Shown here: piece after piece, positions 31,313-40,905 of the stretch
How the letters are laid out: the number at the start of each line of letters is the position of its first letter
How positions within the stretch are numbered: position 1 is the first letter of the stretch
Source: Pseudeuparius sepicola
Taxonomy: Eukaryota > Arthropoda > Insecta > Coleoptera > Anthribidae
Length of the DNA: 64,000 nucleotides
NCBI GenBank assembly: GCA_963920635.1
Contig: OY987299.1
Span: forward strand, 22,708,901 to 22,772,900
Direction: 5' to 3'
Translations under genes and position numbers: made by a program
Notes under the pieces: model-generated
Database searches by the model: none
Seen by the model: the letters and a program-made list of their open reading frames with translations, nothing else
What the model was told of the DNA's origin: nothing

Positions 31313-34300
31313 TTAGGTGACATTGATGTTGTTGGACGATCCTGCATTCCCCATGAATTTCCTGACGGTTCGGGCTGTCGCAAGTAGTACCGCTTTCTGC
31401 ATGGACCTGTAAAGACTATAATTTAGATTCAGCTCCTTGATGTTTCTCAGCAAACTTTTTGGTATAACACCAGTTGTTGACATGATGATTGGAATCGTCT
31501 GGACGTTCTCCATTTCCCATTGCCTTCTAATTCGTTCTTCTAAGTCTCTGTACTTTGCGATCTTCTCGACTTGCTTCACACGCAGGTTGTTGTTGTTCGG
31601 GATGGCCACATCAATCAGAGTTGTCTTCCTAGAAATTTTATCAACTATTATAAGGTCCGGTCTGTTATGGGCAACTCGTTGATCAGTCAGAACTGTACGA
31701 TCCCAGTACATCTTGTAGTTTCTGTTCTCAAGAACAATAGTACGACGCTAACTTGTCGACATGTTCCTGGTTAACCTCATTAGGATGCCTCCCGTGCAGC
31801 GGCTTCTCTAACCACCTCTGTAGTTTATCGTTGTCGGTTCGGTGGTGATTGTGATGCTCGTGTTCCCTCAGACGTAGCGGTGTTGAGACGTCTGCTCCGC
31901 ATATAGCTTTATGTAGTGTGGAGCTGTTGGCCTGTCTGTGGAAATAATTACGCAGATTTAGTATTTGTTGGTCCAATTGCTTGCTGAGGTCTGCCAATCC
32001 TCTTCCTCCTTGTTGACGTGGCAGGGTTGTTCTTTCTACGGCGCTACGGGGATGATGTTTATGAGCTTTTGTCAGTAGTGTCCTAACTTTTCGTTGCAAG
32101 TTGTTGATGTCCGTGTTGGTCCAATTCACTATTCCGAAGGAATAGCTTAGTACAGAGCACGCATACGTGTTTAGGGCCTTAAACAAATTCCTGCTGTTAA
32201 GATCAGTTCGCACTACTTGTCTTACTCTCTTGATGAATTCATTAGTTAAATCGGTCTTCATTGTTCGATGATCTATCCTTTGAGCTTGCTTCATCCCGAG
32301 GTACTTGTATGTATCTCCCACGCTCATTGCTTCGATCTCCTGTCCGTCCTGCATCTCGTGTGCGCCTTGTTCGAGCTTTCCCCGGACGATATTAAGGGTG
32401 CGGCACTTGTCCAGTCCAAACTGCATTCCGATGTCCCTGGAGAACTCCTCTACAATTTTAAGCATTTGCGTTAGTTGGTTCTTGGTTGCGGCCATCAGTT
32501 TTAAATCATCCACATATAACAGGTGATTCAACCTGAACGCTTCTGATCTGTTGCTTTTGATAGCGAAGCCATATTTCGTAGAGTTCAACCGGTGTGATAG
32601 AGGGTTCATCGCCATGCAGAACCACAGTGGACTGAGTGAATCTCCTTGGAAAATCCCTCTTCGGATGTTGATTGTGTCGGTCTCGATGTTACTGCTTGCG
32701 GTTCTGAGTTGTATCTTAGTGCGCTAGGTTGTCATAACGTGTTCTAAAAAGGAAACTGTATGATGATCTATTTTGTACAGCTTTAAGATACCTGTGAGCC
32801 AGTCGTGAGGTACGGAATCAAATGCTTTTTTGTAGTCCACATAAGCCATGTAGAGGTTTCGTTGCCTGGAATGAGCCTGGTTGCAGATGACAGAGTCTAT
32901 GATGAGTTGCTCTTTGCATCCCATTGCGCCCTTCGCGCAGCCCTTCTGCTGCATTGCCATGATGTTGTTCCGCTCACAGTGAGCATATATTCGCTGCGTA
33001 AGGCAAGATGTGATTATCTTGTACAGCGTAGGCAAGCAGGTTATTGGGCGGTACTTGGCAGGATTATCCGTATTCCGCTGGTCTTTTGGTAACAAGTAGG
33101 TTGCACCCTGTGTAAGAAACAATGGCATTTTCAGAGGATCGAGCAAGACTTCATTAATTAAGGCAGTTATTTGTTCATGCGTGCACCACAACTTCTTAAT
33201 CCAGTAATTTTGGAGATGATCTGGACCTGGTGCCTTCCAGTTGTGGGAATTCTTTATGACATTGGAGACCTCATCGGTTGAATTGCTCATGTTGCATCTG
33301 GCTATAGTTCCGGCCCATCTCGCGTTCTTCACTGATCCAGCTTGCACTGACATTGTATGGACCTGGTGTGGCAAGTTGATTTCTCCAGAAACCGTCGACC
33401 TGTTCTCTGGTAGGGTAAGTCGCATTTGTGGCATCGGCGCTAGAATTCAAAGTACGGTAGAAAACTTTTTCTGATCGTTCAAACGCCCTGCGAAAACAGA
33501 AAGTTTTTGTTTTAATGTATCAAGACATTGTTGAGCAGTGATGTTCGCGGGGTCACGCTGAGAATGCATTTGGGTGCGGCTCATTATTGCCTGCACCGCC
33601 CTCTGGATTCTTCTAGTTCTAACTCCTCTGATATATTCCGTCACTTGTCCTATGTCTTTACGGAGAGTCTCGATCTTCCGATTTAGTCGCATTTCCCATT
33701 GAGCCATTCGTGGTTCTGGTCTTGCACGATTCAACTCTTGGGCCGTTCGGATCTTGGCACCCATTACAGTGGTGACTGCCGTTGCGGCACAGTAGATTAA
33801 CATGTGCATACGTTCTAATGTTGGTGTCACTGAAACATAGTTTGGTAAAATTCTTGTGTTCATAAGATCGAGCACGATCGCAAGTTTCCTGGAAGAATTT
33901 AATCTTGGTAGCGGTGGCCTGCTCAGTGGGTCTGTGCCTTCGTATCTCAATATTGCCTGTCTCATATGTGTGTTTAAGCCTTCAAAATGTTCTTCGTTAA
34001 CCGATTCCAGACTCTCGGTTGTTGGTTCTACCGTTTCGGCTTCTAGTTGTTGTCCAGGCTCTTGAAGTTCCCCATTGTTGTTGTTGTCATCTATGTCTAT
34101 GTGTTCGCCGTGGATCTCTAGCTCAACTTCCCGTTTGATAGCGTTAAGTCGCGTTTCTGGAATTCGGTTATTTCTTAGAATAGTTCGATACTGATCTGAC
34201 ACTCTTTGTTCAGACACTTGCATGTGTGGAAACTCCCTGCAGAACTCGGCATGCAGTTGTTGTCGGTAGCCGATAATCTCTTGTCCTAAGTTTGTCACCC

Positions 34301-34616
34301 TGTAAAAAATACGCATAATCGATTCATTCATGGACACAGTCCATTTCATGCGTCGTCGTTGTAATCCCGCCTCTGTGAACGCTGGCTGAAGTTCCCGCGC
34401 AGCACCTTCGGTGGGTGGAACTCTAGTTCTCGTTTGGCTCCCATGTTGTAGATGTTCGTGTTGTTGTTGGGCTGTAGCTGTTTGTGCAACAGGGGCCCGC
34501 CTCATCAGCGCCCTGTCACCGACGTCCCGCTCGCTGTCATGTCCAGCGCCGGCTCCAGACATGCCCTGGCGATCCCCAGGCAGCGGCCCTATGACAAAAT
34601 TCCTATTAATCTCCAT
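31313..34616 (-). pseudogene. Dong/R4 polyprotein (RT plus endonuclease), copy A, inactivated
   Basis: Three open blocks lie in one frame: 34616-33447 (389 codons), 33434-32724 and 32615-31728. They are separated by an in-frame TGA (about 33447-33449) and an in-frame TAG (about 32724-32726). The first block is the N-terminal region, with QMHSQRDPANITAQQ near its end. The second starts the RT: KAPGPDHLQNYWIKKLW, KYRPITCLPTLYKI, GCAKGAMGCKEQLI, and motif A YVDYKKAFDSVPHDW. After the TAG come GIFQGDSLSPLWF (motif B) and LLYVDDLKLMA (motif C, catalytic DD present). A 310-bp deletion with frameshift then removes the CCHC knuckle. A shifted last block (31711-31313) holds the restriction-like endonuclease residues RPD and, 13 residues on, D in LIDVAIP. 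The combination of RT, CCHC and restriction-like nuclease defines the R2/R4 superclade. Confidence 0.85.
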
Positions 34617-34719
34617 TCCATGGGTTTCTCCCGTAACGTGGGAGTGACGGCCCTCGGTCGCCTTTTACGACTCGCGGAGCCACGATAGGAGTATTCTAAC
34701 CCGCTACCCATACGGGTCA

Positions 34720-35130
34720 ACTAGGATAACGCGGGATCGTTACACCCGAGGATCTGCCCCTCTCACAGGTCAAACCCGTCCTTGCGTTAACTGGGAAACA
34801 CGGGATCGTTACACCCGAAGATCCGCCTCTCTCACAGGCTAGATCCATCCCTGTGTAACCGAGAGTCGCGGGATTGTCACACCCGAGGATCAGCCCCCGT
34901 CACCAGCTAGACCCCTCCCTGCGCAACTGGAGATCGCGGGATTGTTACACCCGTAGGTCTGCCCCTGTCACAGGCCAAACCTCTCCATGCGTAACTGGGA
35001 ATCGCGGGATCGTCACACCCGTGAATCTGCCCCTCTCACAGGTCAGACCCATCCCTGCGTAACTGGGGAGCGCGGGATCGTCACACCCGTGGGTCTGCCT
35101 CTCTCACAGGTCAGACCCCCCCCTGCGCAT
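34720..35130 (-). repeat. Six 68-bp tandem monomers in the Dong 5-prime UTR
   Basis: The anchor GCGGGAT(C/T)GT(T/C)ACACCCG starts at 34731, 34800, 34868, 34936, 35004 and 35072, giving periods of 69, 68, 68, 68 and 68. Each unit also has a CTCACAGG(T/C)CA(G/A)A block and a TGCG(T/C)AACTGG block. The position upstream of the ORF at the 5-prime end suggests promoter-like monomers or length-variable 5-prime repeats. They are absent from copies B-D because of 5-prime truncation. Confidence 0.9.
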
Positions 35131-35152
35131 TCATTATTATTATTATTATTAT

Positions 35153-36734
35153 CTCGACTTAGCCAAAAGGCATTCGCACTCCCTCTACGGGGAACATTCA
35201 CTCAGATCCCGGGTATCCCGGATACCAAAAGGATCTGGCTCGGACGAGACCCTTGCCATGTTATCGGGCCTTAGGTGACATTGATGTTGTTGGATGATCC
35301 TGCATTCCCCATGAATTTCCTGACGGTTCGGGCTGTCGCAAGTAGTACCGCTTTCTGCATGGACCTGTAAAGACTATCAGTTAGACCCAGCTCCTTGATG
35401 TTTCTCAGCAAACTTTTTGGTATAAGACCAGTTGTTGACATGATGATTGGAATCGTCTGGACGTTCTCCATTTCCCATTGCCTTCTAATTCGTTCTTCTA
35501 AATCTCTGTACTTCGCGATCTTCTCGACTTGCTTCACACGCAGGTTGTTGTTGTTCGGGATGGCCACATCAATCAGAGTTGTCTGCCTAGAAATTTTATC
35601 AACTATTATAAGGTCCGGTCTGTTATGGGCAACTCGTTGATCTGTCAGAACTGTACGATCCCAGTACATCTTGTAGTTGCTGTTCTCAAGAACAGGCTCA
35701 GGTGTGTAGTTGTAATATGGGACCCTCTCTGCCTGCACAAGCAGCAGCTTTTCCGCCAGTTCCTGGTGCAAGATCTTGGCAACCGAATCGTGTCGTTCCT
35801 TATATTCCGTTGATGCGAACATCTGACATCCTCCTGTTATGTGCTGGATTGTTTCTGAAGTTGGGCACCCGTATCTGCATCTGTCATCCACTACCGATGC
35901 ATCTCCTACAATGAATTTTAGGTAGTTGCGAGTTGGTATAACCTGATCTTGTATGGCCAGTAGGAAGCCTTCCGTCTCGGGGAACATTCGTCCCGAGGTC
36001 AGCCAATAGTTCGACGCTAACTTGTCGACATGTTCCTGGTTAACCTCATTAGGATGCCTCCCGTGCAGCGGCTTCCCCAACCACCTCTGTAGTTTATCGT
36101 TGTCGGTTCGGTGGTGATTTTGACGCTCGTGTTCCGTCAGACGTAGCGGTGTTGAGACGTCTGCTCCGCATATAGCCCTATGTAGTGTGGAGCTGTTGGC
36201 CTGCCTGTAGAAATAATTACGCAAATTTAATATTTGTTGGTCCAATTGCTTGCTGAGATCTGCCAATCCTCTTCCTCCTAGTTGACGTGGCAGAGTTGTT
36301 CTTTCTACGGCGCTACGGGGATGATGTTTATGAGCTTTTGTCAGTAGTGTCCTAACTTTTCGTTGCAGGTTGTTGATGTCCGTGTTGGTCCAATTCACTA
36401 TTCCGAACGAATAGCTGAGTACAGAGCACGCATACGTGTTCAGGGCCTTAAACAAATTCCTGCTGTTAAGATCAGTTCGCACTACTTGTCTTACTCTCTT
36501 GTTGAATTCATTCGTTAAATCAGTCTTCATTGTTCGATGGTCTATCCTTTGAGCTTGTTTCATCCCGAGATACTTGTATGTATCTCCCTTGCTCATTGCT
36601 TCGATCTCCTGGCCGTCCTGCATCTCGTGTGCGCTTTGTTCGAGCTTTCCCCGGATGATATTAAGGATGCGGCACTTGTCCAGTCCAAACAGCATTCCGA
36701 TGTCCCTGGAGAACTCCTCTACAATTTTAAGCAT
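35153..36734 (-). mobile_element. Dong/R4 copy B, 5-prime truncated
   Basis: It begins just after RT motif C, at the point equal to copy A 32463 (ATGCTTAAAATTGTAGAGG), and is intact to the 3-prime end. Its coding part is an uninterrupted frame. Confidence 0.9.
35271..36734 (-). pseudogene. C-terminal part of the Dong/R4 protein, copy B (open but truncated)
   Basis: This uninterrupted frame covers the RT thumb and C-terminal domains: YKYLGMKQAQRIDHR, NLFKALNTYACSVLSYSFGI, the CCHC knuckle CRYGCPTSETIQHITGGC near 35880-35830, and the restriction-like endonuclease RPDLIIVDK with D in TLIDVAIP near 35625-35570. It ends GNAGSSNNINVT. The RT catalytic motifs A-C are absent, so it cannot support retrotransposition alone. 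The open frame continues upstream through the TAA tract into the 3-prime UTR of copy C (to a Met at 36800), giving MNVPRRGSANAFWLSR plus poly-Asn in front. Confidence 0.85.
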
Positions 36735-36752
36735 ATTATTATTATTATTATT

Positions 36753-38094
36753 TCGACTTAGCCAAAAGGCATTCGCACTCCCTCTACGGGGAACATTCAC
36801 TCAGATCCCGGGTATCCCGGATACCAAAGGGTCTGGCTCGGACGATACCCTTGCCATGTTATCGGGCCCTAGGTGACACCGATGTTGTTGGATGATCCTG
36901 CATTCCCCATGAATTTCCTGACGGTTCGGGCTGTCGCAAGTAGTACCGCTTTCTGCATGGACCTGTAAAGACTATCAGTTAGACCCAGCTCCTTGATGTT
37001 TCTCAGCAAACTTTTTGGTATAACACCAGTTGTTGACACGATGATTGGAATCGTCTGGACGTTCTCCATTTCCCATTGCCTTCTAATTCGTTCTTCTAAA
37101 TCTCTGTACTTCGCGATCTTCTCGACTTGCTTCACACGCAGGTTGTTGTTGTTCGGGATGGCCACATCAATCAGAGTTGTCTGCCTAGAAATTTTATCAA
37201 CTATTATAAGGTCCGGTCTGTTATGGGCAACTCGTTGATCTGTCAGAACTGTACGATCCCAGTACATCTTGTAGTTGCTGTTCTCAAGAACAGGCTCAGG
37301 TGTGTAGTTGTAATATGGAACCCTCTCTGCCTGCACAAGCAGCAGCTTTTCCGCCAGTTCCTGGTGCAAGATCTTGGCAACCGAATCGTGTCGTTCCTTA
37401 TATTCCGTTGATGCGAACATCTGACATCCTCCTGTTATGTGCTGGATTGTTTCTGAAGTTGGGCACCCGTATCTGCATCTGTCATCCACTACCGATGCAT
37501 CTCCTACAATTAATTTTAGGTAGTTGCGAGTTGGTATAACCTGATCTTGTATGGCCAGTAGGAAGCCTTCCGTCTCGGGGAACATTCGTCCCGAGGTCAG
37601 CCAATAGTTCGACGCTAACTTGTCGACATGTTCCTGGTTAACCTCGTTAGGATGCCTCCCGTGCAGCGGCTTCCCCAACCACCTCTGTAGTTTATCGTTG
37701 TCGGTTCGGTGGTGATTTTGACGCTCGTGTTCCGTCAGACGTAGCGGTGTTGAGACGTCTGCTCCGCATATAGCCCTATGTAGTGTGGAGCTGTTGGCCT
37801 GCCTGTAGAAATAATTACGCAGCTTTAATATTTGTTGGTCCAATTGCTTGCTGAGATCTGCCAATCCTCTTCCTCCTAGTTGACGTGGCAGAGTTGTTCT
37901 TTCTACGGCGCTACGGGGATGATGTTTATGAGCTTTTGTCAGTAGTGTCCTAACTTTTCGTTGCAGGTTGTTGATGTCCGTGTTGGTCCAATTCACTATT
38001 CCGAACGAATAGCTGAGTACAGAGCACGCATACGTGTTCAGGGCCTTAAACAAATTCCTGCTGTTAAGATCAGTTCGCACAACTTGTCTTACTC

Positions 38095-38095
<1 letters not shown>
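36753..38095 (-). mobile_element. Dong/R4 copy C, 5-prime truncated
   Basis: It begins at the point equal to copy A about 32228 (AGAGTAAGACAAGTT). Its frame (to 36869) is uninterrupted and ends NNIGVT, a variant shared with copy D but not with A or B. Copies B and C are nearly identical where they overlap. Open reading upstream passes through 38096-38133 as a poly-Asn run and into copy D 3-prime UTR (Met at 38182). Confidence 0.9.
36869..38095 (-). pseudogene. C-terminal part of the Dong/R4 protein, copy C (open but truncated)
   Basis: It carries RVRQVVRTDLNSRNLFKA through the CCHC knuckle near 37475-37425 and the endonuclease RPD...D near 37225-37170, with no stop. It lacks the whole RT active site. 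LKLRN replaces the LNLRN of copy B, as in copy D. Confidence 0.85.
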
Positions 38096-38133
<38 letters not shown>

Positions 38134-38888
38134 CTCGACTTAGCCAAAAGGCATTCGCACTCCCTCTACGGGGAACATTCACTCAGATCCCGGGTATCCC
38201 GGATACCAAAGGATCTGGCTCGGACGAGACCCTTGCCATGTTATCGGGCCCTAGGTGACACCGATGTTGTTGGATGATCCTGCATTCCCCATGAATTTCC
38301 TGACGGTTCGGGCTGTCGCAAGTAGTACCGCTTTCTGCATGGACCTGTAAAGACTATCAGTTAAATCCAGCTCCTTGATGTTTCTCAGCAAACTTTTTGG
38401 TATAACACCAGTTGTTGACATGATGATTGGAATCGTCTGGACGTTCTCCATTTCCCATTGCCTTCTAATTCGTTCTTCTAAATCTCTGTACTTCGCGATC
38501 TTCTCGACTTGCTTCACACGCAGGTTGTTGTTGTTCGGGATGGCCACATCAATCAGAGTTGTCTGCCTAGAAATTTTATCAACTATTATAAGGTCCGGTC
38601 TGTTATGGGCAACTCGTTGATCTGTCAGAACTGTCTGATTTTGACGCTCGTGTTCCGTCAGACGTAGCGGTGTTGAGACGTCTGCTCCGCATATAGCCCT
38701 ATGTAGTGTGGAGCTGTTGGCCTGCCTGTAGAAATAATTACGCAGCTTTAATATTTGTTGGTCCAATTGCTTGCTGAGATCTGCCAATCCTCTTCCTCCT
38801 AGTTGACGTGGCAGAGTTGTTCTTTCTACGGCGCTACGGGGATGATGTTTATGAGCTTTTGTCAGTAGTGTCCTAACTTTTCGTTGAG
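38134..38888 (-). mobile_element. Dong/R4 copy D, truncated and internally deleted
   Basis: It begins at the point equal to copy A about 32098 (CAACGAAAAGTTAGG). An internal deletion of about 460 bp at 38637, equal to copy C 37253-37712, removes the CCHC region and the first part of the endonuclease region yet stays in frame (ERQN joined to QTVLTDQR). TAA repeats flank it on both sides. Confidence 0.9.
38251..38787 (-). pseudogene. Dong/R4 protein fragment, copy D
   Basis: This 178-codon frame from MADLSKQLDQQ to NNIGVT is continuous across the internal deletion. It keeps the RPDLIIVDK...LIDVAIP nuclease motif and lacks the RT and CCHC. It shares the LKLRN and NIGVT variants with copy C. Confidence 0.8.
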
Positions 38889-38919
<31 letters not shown>

Positions 38920-39065
38920 GCGTCTTTATTGGCAACAAAAAAAGATACATAATTAACATTCAAACCAATCCCAGCAAGTTAACATTTGTTACCAAAAGGC
39001 GAGGTTTGGTTTCAATGTCTATTAAGACAGAGTTCCATTCACGCGCTTGAAGCACTTCAATGAAT

Positions 39066-39481
39066 ATATCAATTGGAATAAATAACACCTAGCCATTGGA
39101 ACCCGTATCTCCGGTAGCTTAGTTGGTTAAAGTGCCTACGGCCACAGTAGGAGTCCCGGGTTCGAGTCCCTGCTGGAGTGCATTTTTTTCAATTGATATT
39201 CTTTACCTGACATGCCACTAACACTAAAAACATCCTTTATTATTTATAATTACAGGTACTAAAAATCTTTCTGTGTTTCATATTCTGGCTTTGACATTGT
39301 AGGTTAGAATTTCCAAATTCGATACTTACATTAATTCGCTATATGTCGAATTTTGTGGGTTGATGAACAAATAGGAAGTTCACATAACCAACAATCATGA
39401 ATGGTTACCCTACACCCTCTAACCCCTCCTAGTATCTGTAGAAGACGCCGAAGTCTCCTACATCTCACCGCTACTAACTAT
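39066..39481 (+). repeat. 416-bp tandem repeat, unit 1, with tRNA-like head
   Basis: The unit starts ATATCAATTGGAATAAATAA, carries a tRNA-like sequence, then CAATTGATATTCTTTACCTG, AAACATCCTTTATTATTTAT, CATAACCAACAATCATGAAT and CATCTCACCGCTACTAACTA. The second unit starts exactly 416 bp downstream. TATCAATTG and CAATTGATA form an inverted pair around the tRNA-like part. Fragments are at 22921, 24615 and 30945. Confidence 0.85.
39108..39179 (+). tRNA. tRNA-like sequence (pseudo-tRNA), unit 1
   Basis: 72 nt. The acceptor pairs CTCCGG with CTGGAG (one G-U). The A box is TAGCTTAGTTGG and the B box GGTTCGAGTCC. A 5-bp anticodon stem, CCTAC/GTAGG, holds a 7-nt loop GGCCACA. The T stem has one mismatch. 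Position 33 is G instead of the invariant T and the first acceptor pair is T:T, so this is a tRNA-derived repeat head and not a functional gene. The loop would place CCA in the anticodon position. Confidence 0.5.
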
Positions 39482-39700
39482 ATATCAATTGGAATAAATA
39501 ACACCTAGCCGTTGGAACCCGTATCTCCGGTAGCAGAGTTGGTTAAGTGCCTACGGCCACAGTAGGAGTCCCGGGTTCGAGTCCCGGCTGGAGTGCATTT
39601 TTTTTCAATTGATATCCTTTACCTGATATGCCACTAAACATCCTTTATTATTTATAATTGCAGGTACTAAAAATCTTTCTGTGTTTCATTTTCTTGGCTT
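39482..39700 (+). repeat. 416-bp repeat, unit 2 (partial)
   Basis: It repeats the first half of unit 1 with few differences and stops near CTTGACATTGTAAG. Confidence 0.85.
39524..39594 (+). tRNA. tRNA-like sequence (pseudo-tRNA), unit 2
   Basis: 71 nt. It has the same fold as the 39108 copy, with a perfect T stem (CCGGG/CCCGG) and GCAG in the D stem. The G at position 33 again argues against function. It is better preserved than copy 1. Confidence 0.5.
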
Positions 39701-39989
39701 GACATTGTAAGAAAATAAATTGTTAAGAAAATATATCATAGATCCCGGTGGACAAAGTAGTGGTTATTAGAATGCCATCAATATTCCCACATTTATCTGT
39801 TGGATATTTCACCATCCAAATCATATCCATATTCTAGGACGGATATGAAATCGAAATCAACCAATCACAGCTAAATCAATTAACTCTTGCATTTATTATT
39901 TTACTCCAAAAGTACCTACCTATTTTTACCGTTTATTACAAGCTTTCATTTATTAACTTGCCCTGTTAGTACGTACGAGTGGGTCGAAT

Positions 39990-40270
39990 CTTGCAAGCTG
40001 AATTATTAGAACCACTTCCTGACATCCGATTGAGCTGAAGTTTTGCATACACCTTTAGTTCCGGTGACAATACAATATGCAATACTCAATATTGTAATAC
40101 TTTCAAAATGGCCGCCACTCCAAGATGGCGGATTACATTTTCTTTTCAACCCCCTTAATATGGGTATCAAATGAAAGGGCTCGACGGGTAGAAAACAACG
40201 AAATACATATGGCAGCCGCCCCAGGATGGCGGACTAAATTTCTTTACCACCTTTCTGACATGGGAATCAA
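39990..40270 (+). repeat. Dispersed repeat with AAATGGCCGCC / GGATGGCGGA words
   Basis: CATCCGATTGAGCTGAAGTT, TTTTGCATACACCTTTAGT, AAAATGGCCGCCACTCCAAG, GGGTATCAAATGAAAGGGCT and CCCAGGATGGCGGACTAAAT resemble a repeat I know from arthropod intergenic DNA. It is the only copy in the window. No gene is seen in the 290 bp before it. Confidence 0.4.
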
Positions 40271-40283
40271 ATAGATACTAAAA

Positions 40284-40681
40284 AGCACGAATTAAAATTG
40301 AAAATAAAAAAAAACTTTTTAAAAACAAGCTTTTATTTAAGCCATGTACTAAAACAAACAAAATAAGTTTAGGTTTTCGTTAAGATAATTCAATTCCAAA
40401 TTGCGATAAGTTTTTGAAAATTGAAAATCTTGTCGCGCGAAATGCTAAGAAAAAAATGTATACTTTGGCACATAGGTACTTATGCTTATCAACCAATCAC
40501 TGTTTAATAAATTGAATTGGTACCTACTTTCATCAGCATTTCGCGCGACAAGCTTTTCAATTTTCAAAAACTTATCGCAATTTGGAATCTTAACGAAAAC
40601 CTAAATTTATTTTATTCATTTTAATACAGGGCTTAAACAGAAGCTTGTTTTTAAAAAGGTTCTTTTTATTTTTAATTTTAT
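40284..40681. repeat. Palindromic foldback, ~150-bp arms
   Basis: AAACAAGCTTTTATTTAAGC, TTTAGGTTTTCGTTAAGAT and TTGTCGCGCGAAATGCT on the left are mirrored by AGCATTTCGCGCGACAAGC, ATCTTAACGAAAACCTAAAT and GGCTTAAACAGAAGCTTGTT on the right. The centre is near 40490. Confidence 0.85.
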
Positions 40682-40844
40682 CCATAAATATCCGTTTAGC
40701 AGCAATTAGACATAGGTAGAAATAAATATATTGCACAAGTCGAGGTAAATGTCCGTATCCACTTTTGTTGTACAAACTACTATTGAATGCAGTTTAACTG
40801 ATGCGGTAGAAAATCACGAAGGTTTGCGAAGAAACAAAATGCGG

Positions 40845-40905
40845 TTGTATTTTCAGGACACAGAAAATATGCGCTACGCGTAAGCGTATATTTTCTGTGT
40901 TTCAG
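40845..40905. repeat. Hairpin in CAGAAAATATGCGCTACGCG
   Basis: GACACAGAAAATATGCGCTA and CGTATATTTTCTGTGTTTC pair around a TACGCGTA core. Confidence 0.7.

Larger units (their letters stand above)
31195..35132 (-). mobile_element. Dong/R4 copy A, near full length
   Basis: It is about 3.9 kb: a 5-prime UTR with six 68-bp repeats, one broken ORF, and the standard 3-prime end. The only large loss is an internal deletion of about 310 bp at 31735, equivalent to copy B 35695-36004. A full-length element would be about 4.25 kb, in line with known Dong elements. The 5-prime end abuts the TAA tail of copy B. Confidence 0.85.
31184..38919 (-). mobile_element. Head-to-tail array of four Dong/R4-type non-LTR retrotransposons in (TAA)n
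   Basis: On the minus strand the order is (TAA)n, copy D, (TAA)n, copy C, (TAA)n, copy B, (TAA)n, copy A, (TAA)n, flank. Every 3-prime end is the same sequence (GGGAGTGCGAATGCCTTTTG, then GCTAAGTCGAGA) followed directly by TAA repeats. The TAA tracts are at 31184-31194, 35133-35152, 36735-36752, 38096-38133 and 38889-38919. There is no other DNA between copies. Dong-family elements are known to insert specifically into TAA repeats; here each tail has served as the next target, or the block grew by duplication. Confidence 0.9.

Noticed and set aside
31437..38620. Plus-strand frames of 60-100 codons repeated through the Dong array
   Set aside because: They are antisense shadows of the Dong coding sequence, repeated because the element is repeated.
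39108..39594. Functional tRNA genes
   Set aside because: Both copies have G at position 33 and a mismatched first acceptor pair, and they lie inside a tandem repeat with fragments elsewhere. They are better read as tRNA-derived repeats.
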